NCBI RefSeq assembly: GCF_011602485.2
Contig: NZ_CP050022.2
Location: 3,926,001-3,990,000, forward strand
From: Bradyrhizobium sp. 1(2017)
GTDB taxonomy: Bacteria > Pseudomonadota > Alphaproteobacteria > Rhizobiales > Xanthobacteraceae
DNA: 64,000 bases
Reading direction: 5' to 3'
Shown: piece after piece, positions 36,513 to 45,699 of the stretch
How positions within the stretch are numbered: position 1 is the first letter of the stretch
Layout: every line of letters begins with the position of its first letter
The notes under the pieces: model-generated
What the model saw: the letters and a program-made list of their open reading frames with translations, nothing else
Database searches by the model: none
Told to the model about the DNA's origin: nothing
Program-made: the position numbers and the translations under genes

Positions 36513-37733
36513 ATGGAAGAATTTTACCGCATCCGCCGCCTGCCGCCTTACGTATTCGAACAGGTCAACCGGGCCAAGGCGGCCGCGCGGAATGCCGGCG
36601 CCGACATCATCGACCTCGGCATGGGCAATCCGGACCTGCCGGCGCCGCCGCATGTGCTGGAGAAGCTCAAGGAGACGCTCGGCAAGCCGCGCACGGACCG
36701 TTACTCGGCCTCCCGCGGCATCCCGGGACTGCGCAGGGCCCAGGCCGCCTATTATGCCCGCCGCTTTGGTGTGAAGCTCAATCCCGACACCCAGATCGTG
36801 GCGACGCTCGGCTCCAAGGAGGGCTTTGCCAACGTGGCGCAGGCGATCACCGCGCCGGGCGACGTCATCCTCTGTCCGAACCCGAGTTACCCGATTCACG
36901 CCTTCGGCTTTTTGATGGCAGGCGGGGTGATCCGCTCCGTTCCCTCCGAGCCGACGCCGCAATTCTTCGAGGCGGTGGAGCGGGCGATCGTGCATTCGAT
37001 CCCCAAGCCGCTGGCGCTCGTGGTCTGCTACCCCTCGAACCCGACCGCCTATGTCGCGAGCCTCGACTTCTACAAGGACCTCGTCGCCTTCGCGAAGAAG
37101 CACGAGATCCTGATCCTGTCCGATCTCGCCTATGCCGAGGTCTATTTCGACGAGAGCAACCCGCCGCCCTCGGTGCTCCAGGTGCCGGGCGCGATGGACG
37201 TCACCGTCGAGTTCACCTCGATGTCGAAGACCTATTCGATGGCGGGCTGGCGCATGGGCTTTGCGGTCGGCAACGAGCGCCTGATCGCGGCGCTTGCCCG
37301 CGTCAAATCCTATCTCGATTACGGCGCCTTCACGCCGGTCCAGGTCGCGGCAACCGCCGCATTGAACGGCCCGGACGATTGCATCAAGGAGATGCGCGAC
37401 ACCTATCGCAAGCGCCGCGACGCGCTGGTGGAATCATTCGGCCGTGCCGGCTGGGAGATCCCGCCGCCGGAGGCCTCGATGTTCGCCTGGGTGCCGCTGC
37501 CGGAAGCCTTCCGCAGCGTGGGCAGCATGCAGTTCGCCACGCTGATGGTGGAGAAGTCCGGGGTCGCGGTCTCGCCCGGCGTCGGATTCGGCGAGCATGG
37601 CGAAGGATATGTCCGCATCGCCATGGTGGAAAACGAGCAACGGATCAGGCAGGCCGCGCGCGGCGTGCGCCGCTTCCTTGAAAGCGGCATCGAAACGTTG
37701 CACAACGTCGTTCCGCTCGCCAATCGGCGCTAA
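36513..37733 (+). CDS. alaC: AlaC-type aminotransferase
   Basis: 406 residues, fold-type I PLP enzyme. FYRIRRLPPYVFEQVN and IDLGMGNPD at the start, SRGIPGLRRA, GSKEGFANV, PNPSYPIHAFG, SNPTA, LAYAEVYFD, the PLP lysine in SMSKTYSMAGWRMGF, and a late Arg in YVRIAMVE. The pattern matches glutamate-pyruvate aminotransferase AlaC (YfdZ); automatic annotation often calls such proteins LL-diaminopimelate aminotransferase. It is 30 bases upstream of hom, so an operon with it is likely. ATG 36513 gives the family N-terminus. Confidence 0.9.
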   Translation: MEEFYRIRRLPPYVFEQVNRAKAAARNAGADIIDLGMGNPDLPAPPHVLEKLKETLGKPRTDRYSASRGIPGLRRAQAAYYARRFGVKLNPDTQIVATLGSKEGFANVAQAITAPGDVILCPNPSYPIHAFGFLMAGGVIRSVPSEPTPQFFEAVERAIVHSIPKPLALVVCYPSNPTAYVASLDFYKDLVAFAKKHEILILSDLAYAEVYFDESNPPPSVLQVPGAMDVTVEFTSMSKTYSMAGWRMGFAVGNERLIAALARVKSYLDYGAFTPVQVAATAALNGPDDCIKEMRDTYRKRRDALVESFGRAGWEIPPPEASMFAWVPLPEAFRSVGSMQFATLMVEKSGVAVSPGVGFGEHGEGYVRIAMVENEQRIRQAARGVRRFLESGIETLHNVVPLANRR

Positions 37734-37763
37734 TTCTTCTTCGACGGGTTTTCGAAAAGCATC

Positions 37764-39080
37764 ATGGTCGCACCCCTGAAAGTGGGCATAGCGGGGCTCG
37801 GCACCGTGGGTGCCGAAGTCGTCCGTTTGATCGAAACGCAGGCGCGCGTGCTCGCGGGCCGCAGCGGCCGGGGCATCCGCGTCGTCGCCGTCACGGCGCG
37901 CTCGAAGGCGAAGAAGCGCGGCGTCGACCTGCGCGGCGTCGACTGGGCGAAGGATCCGATGGCGCTTGCCACCCATCCTGAGGTCGATTGCTTCGTCGAG
38001 CTGATGGGCGGCGCCGGCGATCCGGCGCTGTCGGCGGTCGAAGCCGCGCTAAACGCCGGCAAGTCGGTTGTCACCGCCAACAAGGCGCTGCTCGCCAAGC
38101 ACGGCCTCAAGCTCGCCAAGGCGGCTGAAAAGCACGGCGGCGCGCTGAATTTCGAGGCAGCGGTCGGCGCGGCGATCCCCGTCATCAAGACGTTACGCGA
38201 AGGTCTTGCCGGAACCGGCATCAACCGTGTCTACGGCATTCTCAACGGCACCTGCAATTACATCCTGACCCGGATGGAGCAGGAGGGGTTGTCCTTCGCC
38301 GAGTGCCTGAAGGATGCGCAGCGGCTCGGCTATGCCGAGGCCGATCCGTCCTTCGACGTCGACGGCCACGACACCGCGCAGAAACTCGCGATCCTTGCCA
38401 GCCTCGCTTTCGGCACGAAAGTTGCTCAAAGCGCCGTGTATGTCGAAGGCATCTCATCCATCGCGCCGGAAGATCTGCGCGCCGCGGCCGATCTCGGTTA
38501 CCGCGTCAAGCTGCTCGGCGTTGCGGTCCGCACCGCGACGGGCATCGAGCAGCGCGTGCATCCCACCATGGTGCCGAAATCCTCCTCGATCGCGCAGGTG
38601 ATGGGCGTCACCAATGCAGTCACGATCGACGGCGAGGGGATTCCGCCGATCACGCTGGTCGGCCCGGGCGCCGGCGGTGCCGCGACCGCATCCGCCGTGG
38701 TCGCCGATATCGCCGACGTTGCCCGCGGCATCCGCGCCAATCCGTTCGGCCGGGCGCTCTCTCAACTGCGCGACACCAAGAAGGCGCCGATGGAGCGGCA
38801 TGAGGGTGGCTATTACATCCGACTGCTCGCGCGCGACTTCCCCGGCACGGCGGCCGCGATCGCAACGCGGCTCGCAGAGCAGAAGATTTCGATCGAGTCG
38901 ATCGTGCAGCGCCATCCCAATGGCGGCGCTGCGCCCAGCAACGGCAAGGCGGTCCCCGTGCCCGTCATCCTGATCACCTATGCGACGCATGAGGACGCCG
39001 TGCGCCGTGCGCTCGCCGCCGTGCAGAAGGACAAGGTGATCAGCGGACGGCCGCAGGTGATCCGGATCGAGAAGAACTGA
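37764..39080 (+). CDS. hom: Homoserine dehydrogenase
   Basis: 438 residues, the monofunctional form. NAD(P)-binding IAGLGTVGAEVVRL at the start, TANKALLAKHG, GAAIPVIKTLREGLAG and NGTCNYILTRM in the catalytic domain, EADPSFDVDGHDTAQKL with the conserved Asp/Lys. A C-terminal ACT domain (about 350-430, YYIRLLARDFPGTAAAIA) would sense threonine. It reduces aspartate semialdehyde to homoserine for Thr/Met synthesis. It sits between alaC and glpX. Confidence 0.97.
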   Translation: MVAPLKVGIAGLGTVGAEVVRLIETQARVLAGRSGRGIRVVAVTARSKAKKRGVDLRGVDWAKDPMALATHPEVDCFVELMGGAGDPALSAVEAALNAGKSVVTANKALLAKHGLKLAKAAEKHGGALNFEAAVGAAIPVIKTLREGLAGTGINRVYGILNGTCNYILTRMEQEGLSFAECLKDAQRLGYAEADPSFDVDGHDTAQKLAILASLAFGTKVAQSAVYVEGISSIAPEDLRAAADLGYRVKLLGVAVRTATGIEQRVHPTMVPKSSSIAQVMGVTNAVTIDGEGIPPITLVGPGAGGAATASAVVADIADVARGIRANPFGRALSQLRDTKKAPMERHEGGYYIRLLARDFPGTAAAIATRLAEQKISIESIVQRHPNGGAAPSNGKAVPVPVILITYATHEDAVRRALAAVQKDKVISGRPQVIRIEKN

Positions 39081-39081
39081 G

Positions 39082-39147
39082 GCGGTTCGAACGAACGAAC
39101 CGCGGGCGTTGTGAGTTGGTATGGGCGGAGCTGTCCGCCCCGAACCG
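39082..39147 (+). other. Competing RNA hairpins between hom and glpX
   Basis: GCGGTTCG (39082-39089) pairs perfectly with CGAACCGC (39096-39103). A second hairpin is GGGCGGA (39123-39129) with TCCGCCC (39134-39140). The core CGGTTCG of the first stem is also complementary to CGAACCG at 39141-39147, so two alternative folds exist directly before the glpX ribosome site (GAAGGAG). There is no long T-run. This may stabilise the hom mRNA end or tune glpX. Confidence 0.45.
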
Positions 39148-39164
39148 TTTGAAGGAGTGAGCCG

Positions 39165-40166
39165 ATGTCGACCCATATTTCAGTCCCGCCGCAAGCGTTG
39201 CTCGAGCGCATTCTCACGCTGGAGATCGTGCGTGTGACGGAGCGGGCGGCGGTGTCGTCGGCGCGGTTGCGCGGCCACGGCAATGAAAAGGCCGCCGACC
39301 AGGCGGCCGTGGATGCCATGCGGCGCGAGCTCAACAAGCTCCCGATCCAGGGCACCATCGTGATCGGCGAGGGCGAGCGCGACGAAGCGCCGATGCTCTA
39401 TATCGGCGAGCAGGTCGGCCTCAAGGCCGGCCCCGAGGTCGATATCGCCGTCGACCCGCTCGAGGGCACCACGCTGTGCGCCAAAAACATGCCGGGGTCG
39501 ATCGCCACCATGGCGATGGCCGACGGCGGTACGCTGCTGCACGCGCCCGACGTCTACATGGAGAAGCTCGCGATCGGTCCCGGCTACGACAAGGGTGTTG
39601 TCGAAATCGATGCCTCGCCCGCCGACAACGTTCGCCGCCTCGCCAAGGCCAAGGGCGTCAAGCCGGAGGGCATCACCGTCCTCGTGCTCGATCGTCCGCG
39701 CCATGCCGACATCATCTCGAGCGTGCGCTCGACCGGGGCCGCCGTGCGCCTGATCACCGACGGCGACGTTGCCGGCGTGATCCACTGCGCCGACCCCGAC
39801 AATACGGGCGTCGACATGTATCTCGGCACCGGCGGTGCGCCGGAAGGCGTGCTCGCGGCCGTGGCGCTGCGCTGCATCGGCGGCCAGATGCAGTGCCGCC
39901 TGATCCTCGATTCCGACGAAAAGCGCGAGCGCGCCGCCAAGATGGGCGTCAACGATCCCAAGATGATCTACGGCATCGAGGACATGGCGCGCGGCGACTG
40001 CCTGTTCGCCGCCACGGGCGTCACCACGGGCTCGCTGCTCTCGGGCGTCAAATTCCGCAAGGACGGCGTGATCGAGACCGAGACGGTGGTGATGCGCTCC
40101 GTCACCGGCACGGTGCGCTACATCAAGGCCGAGCACCGCGAGCTGGCCAAGTTCCATCTGGACTGA
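39165..40166 (+). CDS. glpX: Fructose-1,6-bisphosphatase class II
   Basis: 333 residues of the GlpX family. VIGEGERDEAPMLYIGE, VDIAVDPLEGTTLCAKN (metal/phosphate site DPLEGT), GAAVRLITDGDVAGVI, GTGGAPEGVLAA and GIEDMARGDCLFAATGVT are all characteristic. It removes the 1-phosphate of fructose-1,6-bisphosphate in gluconeogenesis and the Calvin cycle. It follows hom after 84 bases. In many alphaproteobacteria hom-glpX is directly followed by recJ; here recJ is about 7 kb away. Confidence 0.96.
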   Translation: MSTHISVPPQALLERILTLEIVRVTERAAVSSARLRGHGNEKAADQAAVDAMRRELNKLPIQGTIVIGEGERDEAPMLYIGEQVGLKAGPEVDIAVDPLEGTTLCAKNMPGSIATMAMADGGTLLHAPDVYMEKLAIGPGYDKGVVEIDASPADNVRRLAKAKGVKPEGITVLVLDRPRHADIISSVRSTGAAVRLITDGDVAGVIHCADPDNTGVDMYLGTGGAPEGVLAAVALRCIGGQMQCRLILDSDEKRERAAKMGVNDPKMIYGIEDMARGDCLFAATGVTTGSLLSGVKFRKDGVIETETVVMRSVTGTVRYIKAEHRELAKFHLD

Positions 40167-40173
40167 GGCTGCC

Positions 40174-40279
40174 GTCATTCCGGGGCGACGCGAAAGCGTC
40201 GAACCCGGAATCCATCGAGCGGCAGAGTTCGATGTGCAATGGATTCCGGGCCTGGCCCTACGGGCCATCCCGGAATGAC
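40174..40279. repeat. Palindromic repeat GTCATTCCGGG...CCCGGAATGAC
   Basis: Perfect 11-base outer arms (40174-40184, 40269-40279) with inner near-palindromes such as GGAATCCAT/ATGGATTCC. It is an interspersed repeat between glpX and the HAD gene, at the left edge of the block that separates glpX from recJ. Confidence 0.8.
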
Positions 40280-40305
40280 AACGATAAAAACAACGGGAAG
40301 CGCAC

Positions 40306-41025
40306 ATGTCCGATCTCTCCGCCGTCAAAGCCCTCGTCTTCGACGTGTTCGGCACCGTCGTGGACTGGCGCACCAGCCTCATCACCGACTTCATGTGGTG
40401 GGGCAAGCAGCGCGGCATCAGCGCGGACTGGACCGCCTTGGTCGACGGCTGGCGCGGCATGTACATGGCCTCGATGGACGACGTGCGCCAACATCCCGAG
40501 CGCGGCTACGTCATGCTGGATGATCTGCACCGCCGCTCGCTGGAAAAGCTGGTCGATCAATTCTCGATCAAGGGCCTCACCGAAGCCGATCTCGACTATC
40601 TCACCAAAGGCTGGCACCGCCTGCATCCCTGGCCCGACAGCGTCTCCGGCCTTACGCGGCTGAAATCGAAATTCGTGATCGCGCCGCTGTCGAACGGCAA
40701 CGTTGCGCTGCTCACCAACATGGCGAAGTTCGCTCGCCTGCCGTGGGACCTCGTCATGTCGGCCGAACTGTTCGAGCACTACAAGCCCGATCCCGAGACC
40801 TATCTCGGTGCCGCGCGTCTGCTCTGCCTCAAGCCGGAACAGGTGATGATGGTCGCTGCCCACAACGGCGATCTCGGCGCTGCGCAGAAGAACGGGCTCA
40901 AGACCGCCTTCGTGGCGCGGCCGACCGAGTACGGACCGCTTCAGAAGGTGGATTTCGAGGCGAACGGCAACTGGGACATCGTCGCGAAGGATTTTGGCGG
41001 GATCGCCGACAAGTTGGGCTGTTAG
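40306..41025 (+). CDS. HAD superfamily type II haloacid dehalogenase
   Basis: 239 residues. The HAD nucleophile is Asp13 in ALVFDVFGTVVDWR. Motif II Ser is in APLSNGNVALL, the Lys in EHYKPDPETYLGA, and motif III is AAHNGDLGAAQKNGLKTAFV. The pattern FDVFGTVVDWR and SNG is that of (S)-2-haloacid dehalogenase (type II). True dehalogenation is not proven, since many such enzymes have other 2-halo or phosphate substrates. Confidence 0.9.
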   Translation: MSDLSAVKALVFDVFGTVVDWRTSLITDFMWWGKQRGISADWTALVDGWRGMYMASMDDVRQHPERGYVMLDDLHRRSLEKLVDQFSIKGLTEADLDYLTKGWHRLHPWPDSVSGLTRLKSKFVIAPLSNGNVALLTNMAKFARLPWDLVMSAELFEHYKPDPETYLGAARLLCLKPEQVMMVAAHNGDLGAAQKNGLKTAFVARPTEYGPLQKVDFEANGNWDIVAKDFGGIADKLGC

Positions 41026-41102
41026 CCGCCGTCTTCATGCGGCACTTGGCTTGGGTTGCTTCAGGGGCCGCCTGACGCAGGTAACGTGACATGCGGGAGA
41101 GC

Positions 41103-41507
41103 ATGAGCAAATCGGTTCCCGAGCCCTATCGACATCTCCGGACATTTGCTTTCGGGGACAATCCTGCGCTGGCGGATGAATTGGTCGAGCTCGTCATCAA
41201 AGGCATCAAAACCGCGACGTGCAGCACCGAGGACGAGCCGAACACTTCCGCGCCCGGTGAGCGCTGGGTCGTGCTCGACGGGCGCGCCGAGCCGCGCTGC
41301 GTCATCGAAAGCATTGAGGTGACATATCGCCGGTTCAATGAGGTCGACGCAGCCTTTGCGCATGATGAAGGGGAAGGCGACCGGAGCCTGGCCTATTGGC
41401 GCTCCGCCCATCAATCCTATTTCGGCAGGCTCGGGCGATATAGCGATGACATGATGCTGATGTGTGAGCGTTTTCGTCTGGTCGAGGTCTTCAACGATAC
41501 GCCGTGA
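41103..41507 (+). CDS. ASCH domain protein
   Basis: 134 residues. The ASCH beta-barrel is seen as AFGDNPALADELVELVIKGIKTATC (shown in part: LVIKGIKTATC), TSAPGERWVVLDGRAEPRCVIES and EGEGDRSLAYWRSAHQSYF. This is the YhfF-like subgroup with the conserved EGxxDxSLxxWRxxH region. ASCH proteins bind RNA or nucleotides, and one group hydrolyses N4-acetylcytidine; this one is unassigned. ATG 41103 has GGGAGA in front; the ATG at 41091 is less likely. Confidence 0.85.
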   Translation: MSKSVPEPYRHLRTFAFGDNPALADELVELVIKGIKTATCSTEDEPNTSAPGERWVVLDGRAEPRCVIESIEVTYRRFNEVDAAFAHDEGEGDRSLAYWRSAHQSYFGRLGRYSDDMMLMCERFRLVEVFNDTP

Positions 41508-41636
41508 TACCGAACTCGCGCGCACGTTTTCATCACGGCCGCCGAGCGGCTGCAAATAATCCAGCGGCTAGGCGGCAAGCAAAAGGTCCGGGAAGCTTGG
41601 GCTGCCCGGACCTCGTGTGACAAACGACTTGGTGGC

Positions 41637-42608
41637 CTACAACGTCATCTGCATCGGTTCGGGATAGTAGCGGAAACCGTCGCCTGCCTTGGCGACATGA
41701 CCATAGCCGGGCCAGGCGAAGTGATAGGACATCACCGGGACCTTGTTCGCGGCGAGCATCGTGAGCAGTTTCACGCGCGATTCCGCCGCCTGCTTCGGAT
41801 CGGTGTCGTAGGAGAACTCCATCCGCGGCCGCTCCAGCAGCAGCACCGAATGGTGCGAGAGGTCGCCGAGGAAGGCGAAGGACTTGCCCGCCGACGAGAC
41901 CGTGAAGATGGTGTGGCCGACGGTGTGACCGGGCGCCGCGATGGCCTGCACGCCCGGCAGAAATTCCTGGCCGTCCTTGAAGAACACGATGCGGTCGCGG
42001 ACCGGCAGCAGGTTCTTGCGGGCGTGGACAACGAAGTCCTTGGCCGGGCTGCCGAGCTTGCCTTCGTCGGTCCAGAAGTCGAAATCGGTCTGGGAGATGT
42101 AGATCTGCGCGTTCGGAAACAGCGGCTTGCCGCCTTCGTCCACGATGCCGCCGATATGGTCGATATGGGCATGCGAGCAGACCACCGCGTCGATGTCCCC
42201 CGGCTTGATGCCGGCCTCGGTCATGCTCTTCTGTTGCCGCCCGGTGCTGGCACCGAACATCTTCGAACTGCCCATGCCGGTATCGAACAGGATGAGCTTG
42301 TCGCCGGTGTTCACGATCGGAGAGTTCTGCTCGAGCACGACATTGTCCGGCGACAGGAAATTGTCGGCGAGCATCTTCTTGACCTCTTCCTTGGGAACGC
42401 CAGAGAACGTCCCGGAGGGATCGCCGAGCGGTAGGGGCCCGTCGGATACGACGGTCACCTCGGCATCGCCGAGAACGAAGCGGTGCCAGTAGGGCGTCTG
42501 GGTGCCGAGCTTGGGAGCCCGCGCCATTGCGCTGCTGCCGAGCATGGCGCTGGCACCAAGGCCCGCCCCGAGTGCGAGCAGGGACCGACGAGAGACATCG
42601 ATTGTCAT
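41637..42608 (-). CDS. Tat-exported MBL-fold metallohydrolase, second copy
   Basis: 323 residues. The twin-arginine signal MTIDVSRRSLLALGAGLGAS ends near MARA (about residue 30). The zinc motif is VCSHAHIDHIGGIV, with LFDTGMGSSKMFG before it and AAPGHTVGHTIF and LGDLSHHSVLL after. The whole layout matches the protein at 30272-31273 (VxNTGxKLxxxDTG, FxNAxIxxxxxxxxFWxDxG), so these are paralogues. The substrate is unknown. It is upstream of no obvious partner. Confidence 0.9.
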   Translation of the reverse strand: MTIDVSRRSLLALGAGLGASAMLGSSAMARAPKLGTQTPYWHRFVLGDAEVTVVSDGPLPLGDPSGTFSGVPKEEVKKMLADNFLSPDNVVLEQNSPIVNTGDKLILFDTGMGSSKMFGASTGRQQKSMTEAGIKPGDIDAVVCSHAHIDHIGGIVDEGGKPLFPNAQIYISQTDFDFWTDEGKLGSPAKDFVVHARKNLLPVRDRIVFFKDGQEFLPGVQAIAAPGHTVGHTIFTVSSAGKSFAFLGDLSHHSVLLLERPRMEFSYDTDPKQAAESRVKLLTMLAANKVPVMSYHFAWPGYGHVAKAGDGFRYYPEPMQMTL

Positions 42609-42812
42609 GCGTTTCCTCGCTTTTGTCTTTTGCTTTGTGCAGTTGTTCGCGCGTCGCCGCCGCCCCGATCGGCCATCGACCGGAGGTCGGCAGGGGCCAT
42701 GCTGCGCTGCTTACGGCAAGCTAGCAAGTAGAATTGGTCCGCGGATGCGTGCGGTCACGGATGCATACAACCCCGCGAGCACGGGGTTTTTCGATGGCGT
42801 GCCGATCTGGCG

Positions 42813-43226
42813 CTACTTCGTGATCGGCGTCGTCAGCTCCTTGTCGGCCGTGTCGACCACGAACACGGCAAGCAGCTTGGCAGGCTCGGTATCGCTGGCA
42901 TTGGCGCTGACGGCGTGACGGTCGCCGGGCCTTTCGGAGAAGTTCTCTCCCTTGTGAAAGACCTTTGCGGGGCCGTCATTGACCTGACTGCGGATCGCGC
43001 CTTCGAGGACCGTGGCATAGATGAAGGCGGACGGCGCGTGAATGTGGGCCGGCGAGGAGCCTCCGGGACCATACTCGACCAGCACGCCCTTCATGCTCTT
43101 GCCCGGCACATTCGGCAGCGCCTGATCAAAGACGATCGTGACCTTGGCCAGGGGGGCCGTCTCGGCGGCATGGACGGCCAGGATAGATGCGGCGTAAACC
43201 GCCGTTGCGATCAGCAATCTGCGCAT
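42813..43226 (-). CDS. Secreted cupin domain protein
   Basis: 137 residues. The signal peptide MRRLLIATAVYAASILAVHAA precedes a single cupin barrel. Motif 1 contains YGPGGSSPAHIHAPSAFIY (metal His-x-His and Glu later), and motif 2 PGDRHAVSANASDTEP. It is paralogous to the cupin at 54049-54546 (shared ALPNVPGK, GxIRSQ, VSANASxTEPAxLxAVFV). ATG 43226 has AAGGGAA in front. The role is unknown; it is 48 bases downstream of the NmrA-like gene and probably co-transcribed. Confidence 0.85.
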   Translation of the reverse strand: MRRLLIATAVYAASILAVHAAETAPLAKVTIVFDQALPNVPGKSMKGVLVEYGPGGSSPAHIHAPSAFIYATVLEGAIRSQVNDGPAKVFHKGENFSERPGDRHAVSANASDTEPAKLLAVFVVDTADKELTTPITK

Positions 43227-43274
43227 GGGATTCCCTTTCATGGACAGTTTGCGTCGTGATGACGCTGTGGAGCT

Positions 43275-44018
43275 TCAGAGCCGCGCGAGCCATGTTGCGA
43301 GCGCGGTTTTCCCGAGCCGCGCCTCGCCGAGCGGGTTGAGCGATGTGTCGTCGATGGGGGCGCCGTAATAGGGCGCCTTTGCATCTCCCACCACCGGACG
43401 GCTGTCGCCGGACGCCTTCAGGCGCCGCGCGATGAATTCATTGAAAGGAGCCTTCTCGGGGCCTGCGATATCGATGGTGCCGTTGAGCGGCTGGCCCGTT
43501 GCGACCTCTGCGAGGCGGTCCGCGACGTCGTCGGCCGCGATCGGCTGAAATTGCGCCGTAGGAACGACGACCTTGCCACCTGTCAGACCCGTTTCGGCAA
43601 TGGCGCCGAGGAATTCGAAGAACTGAGTGGCGCGCACGATCGAGTAAGGGACCGAAGAGGACTTGATGACGGTCTCCTGAGCGAGCTTGGCACGAAAATA
43701 GGCGTTGTCGGGCGAACGTTCGGTGCCGACGATCGAGAGCGCCACGTGATGTTTCACGCCTGCTGCGGCCTCCGCCGCGACGAGGTTCTTGCTCGAACGC
43801 TGGAAGAAATCGAGCACGGCGGCCGGCTCCCAGGACGGCGCGTTGGCGACGTCGACGACGACATCGGCGCCGGCCAGCGCAGCCGCGAGGCCTTCCCCGG
43901 TCACGGCGTTCACGCCTGATTTCGGCGAGGCTGCCACGGGCTCGTGGCCTTGCTGTTTGAGCTTCGCCACGAGCTTGGATCCGATCAATCCGGTCCCACC
44001 GATCACAACAATCTTCAT
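43275..44018 (-). CDS. NmrA-like atypical SDR (NAD(P)H-binding protein)
   Basis: 247 residues starting MKIVVIGGTGLIGSKLVAKL, the atypical SDR nucleotide site GGTGxIG. VDVANAPSWEP, HHVALSIVGTERSPDNAYFRAK (catalytic-type Tyr-Lys variation) and QPIAADDVADRL fit the NmrA/TMR group. Such proteins either reduce small substrates or sense NADP. A GAGGAGACATGCC ribosome site precedes ATG 44018. It precedes the cupin gene on the same strand. Confidence 0.88.
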   Translation of the reverse strand: MKIVVIGGTGLIGSKLVAKLKQQGHEPVAASPKSGVNAVTGEGLAAALAGADVVVDVANAPSWEPAAVLDFFQRSSKNLVAAEAAAGVKHHVALSIVGTERSPDNAYFRAKLAQETVIKSSSVPYSIVRATQFFEFLGAIAETGLTGGKVVVPTAQFQPIAADDVADRLAEVATGQPLNGTIDIAGPEKAPFNEFIARRLKASGDSRPVVGDAKAPYYGAPIDDTSLNPLGEARLGKTALATWLARL

Positions 44019-44269
44019 GGCATGTCTCCTCAGCATTCGACGAGCGCGCGATGCCCCGGCGAACGGGGCGCGCTCTTCCGTTGATGACGTCGATCAACGT
44101 GATGCCAGGCCATCTTACCCGAGCAATAGGGCGAGCTCTTGCCTGGAACTGGCCTGCCTTGTCGAAATATGCTCCGGAGATTCGCCGCGAGATTACAAAG
44201 AGTTTGGTAAGGGACCATTCCCCTTTGTCTCGCAGGCGCGTCTGTTCGCGAGGCTCGCCGCAGGCGTGC

Positions 44270-45637
44270 CTAAACTTGCGATTGGCTTTGGATCGGCGGC
44301 GCCGGCTCGTTTTGGACGGCATTCAGCACAGCCTTCCGGTCATGGATGAGGTTTTCCAACCGGTGGGCCGCCACGTTCAGCGTGGCCGCATCGAGCCTGT
44401 TTGCATCGTCATCGGCACTCGAGCGTTGTGCGCGAAGCACATTGTCGATCTGATTTTCGATCTCCGAAAGCTCGGCCTCGCTCTTCGCCTGGCGTATCCT
44501 GCTTCCCAGCGCGTAGAGCGCATCAAGTGCCGGCTCTCTTGGCTTGCGTTCGCCGGATCTCAGAAATTGCCAGAGCGCAGCCGCGACTGACGCCAGGGCC
44601 CCCAGGGCCATCGGTGCCAGGAAGATTATGTTGCTCCACTTGTCCAGGAAGCTCAGCTGGCTGCCGTTGTAGTACTCCGCGGCGCCGGCATGAACGGGAA
44701 GATAGGCGCCCGCGTCGGTATCAGGCGCCTTGAATTGCGCTACGATCGGCCACTCCGGCAAAATGTCCCTGCGCGCGGCTGTGAGGGCCTTTGTGAAGTC
44801 GGCGATCACGTCGTTGTCGAGATCTTTCGTGCCGACCACGTAGTAGGCCACGCGCAAGGTGGTCACGTCGTCATCGGGGACTGGAGGCGATCCGCGCAAC
44901 GTTCCCTTGGGGATGTCGAAACTCTCATAGGCGCGCTCCTTCTCCGCAATAGCTCCCGCATTCTCGATCGGGATCAGCACAGGCGCGGTCTTGGCGTTCT
45001 GCGGGAACAATCCTCGTACCAGCGACAGATACTTGTCGCTGAGCGGCATGACGAAAAGCACCGCACGCACCTGCTTGGTGTCGAACGCGCGGCGGACTTC
45101 GTTTAGCGCAAGGCTCTTGAACGCGACGTTGGCACGGTCAAGGTCATAAGACCTGCTCAGGACACTGACTATCTTCTGATTGATGTCGCCGGCAACGACG
45201 CCCACGGTCGTACGCTTTAAACCCGCGATATCGGTTATGGTCGAGCCGGGAGGCGCCACGAGCACGGCCACCGCCTCGGCAAGGACGACGATGGCTTGAG
45301 CCTGCGACAGGTCGCCGACGTCGCCACGAACGACGGCGAGGTCGGTCTTGCCCGACGACAGCGCGGAGGCCGATTCGAGGGGGCCGCCGGTCTCGACGAC
45401 CTTGAGCCGCACCGCTGAGTTATTCGCGGCAAGCCGGCTCGCAAGGGCCGACACGATTTTCGGGGCCTCGCCATCCAGCGATCCGACCGCAATCGACAGC
45501 GTCACCGGCCGCGCATACCAAAGATATGCGAACAGGCCCGTGCCAATGACGAGCAGGATCAACGCCACGACCGCGACGACACGAAGCCAGATCGGCAGTC
45601 TGCCGGCATCAATGCCAAGTTTCGATAGATCGTCCAT
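44270..45637 (-). CDS. TAXI family solute-binding protein with two membrane anchors
   Basis: 455 residues. A cytoplasmic start and one membrane helix (about 17-40, IWLRVVAVVALILLVIG) precede the TAXI domain of TRAP transporter binding proteins (LSIAVGSLDGEAPKIVSAL, SGKTDLAVVRGDVGDL, VLVAPPGSTITDIAGLKRTTVGVV). A second helix (about 340-362, IIFLAPMALGALASVAA) leads to a cytosolic coiled tail (RIRQAKSEAELSEIENQID). Normal TAXI proteins are soluble and periplasmic. No TRAP permease gene is near. A perfect TTGAT-N4-ATCAA box lies 63 bases upstream of the start. Confidence 0.85.
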   Translation of the reverse strand: MDDLSKLGIDAGRLPIWLRVVAVVALILLVIGTGLFAYLWYARPVTLSIAVGSLDGEAPKIVSALASRLAANNSAVRLKVVETGGPLESASALSSGKTDLAVVRGDVGDLSQAQAIVVLAEAVAVLVAPPGSTITDIAGLKRTTVGVVAGDINQKIVSVLSRSYDLDRANVAFKSLALNEVRRAFDTKQVRAVLFVMPLSDKYLSLVRGLFPQNAKTAPVLIPIENAGAIAEKERAYESFDIPKGTLRGSPPVPDDDVTTLRVAYYVVGTKDLDNDVIADFTKALTAARRDILPEWPIVAQFKAPDTDAGAYLPVHAGAAEYYNGSQLSFLDKWSNIIFLAPMALGALASVAAALWQFLRSGERKPREPALDALYALGSRIRQAKSEAELSEIENQIDNVLRAQRSSADDDANRLDAATLNVAAHRLENLIHDRKAVLNAVQNEPAPPIQSQSQV

Positions 45638-45699
45638 GACACGGCTCGTTCCGGAAAGGCTCCGGCACGATCAGCATCAATTTCCGGAGGGCAGTCCCG

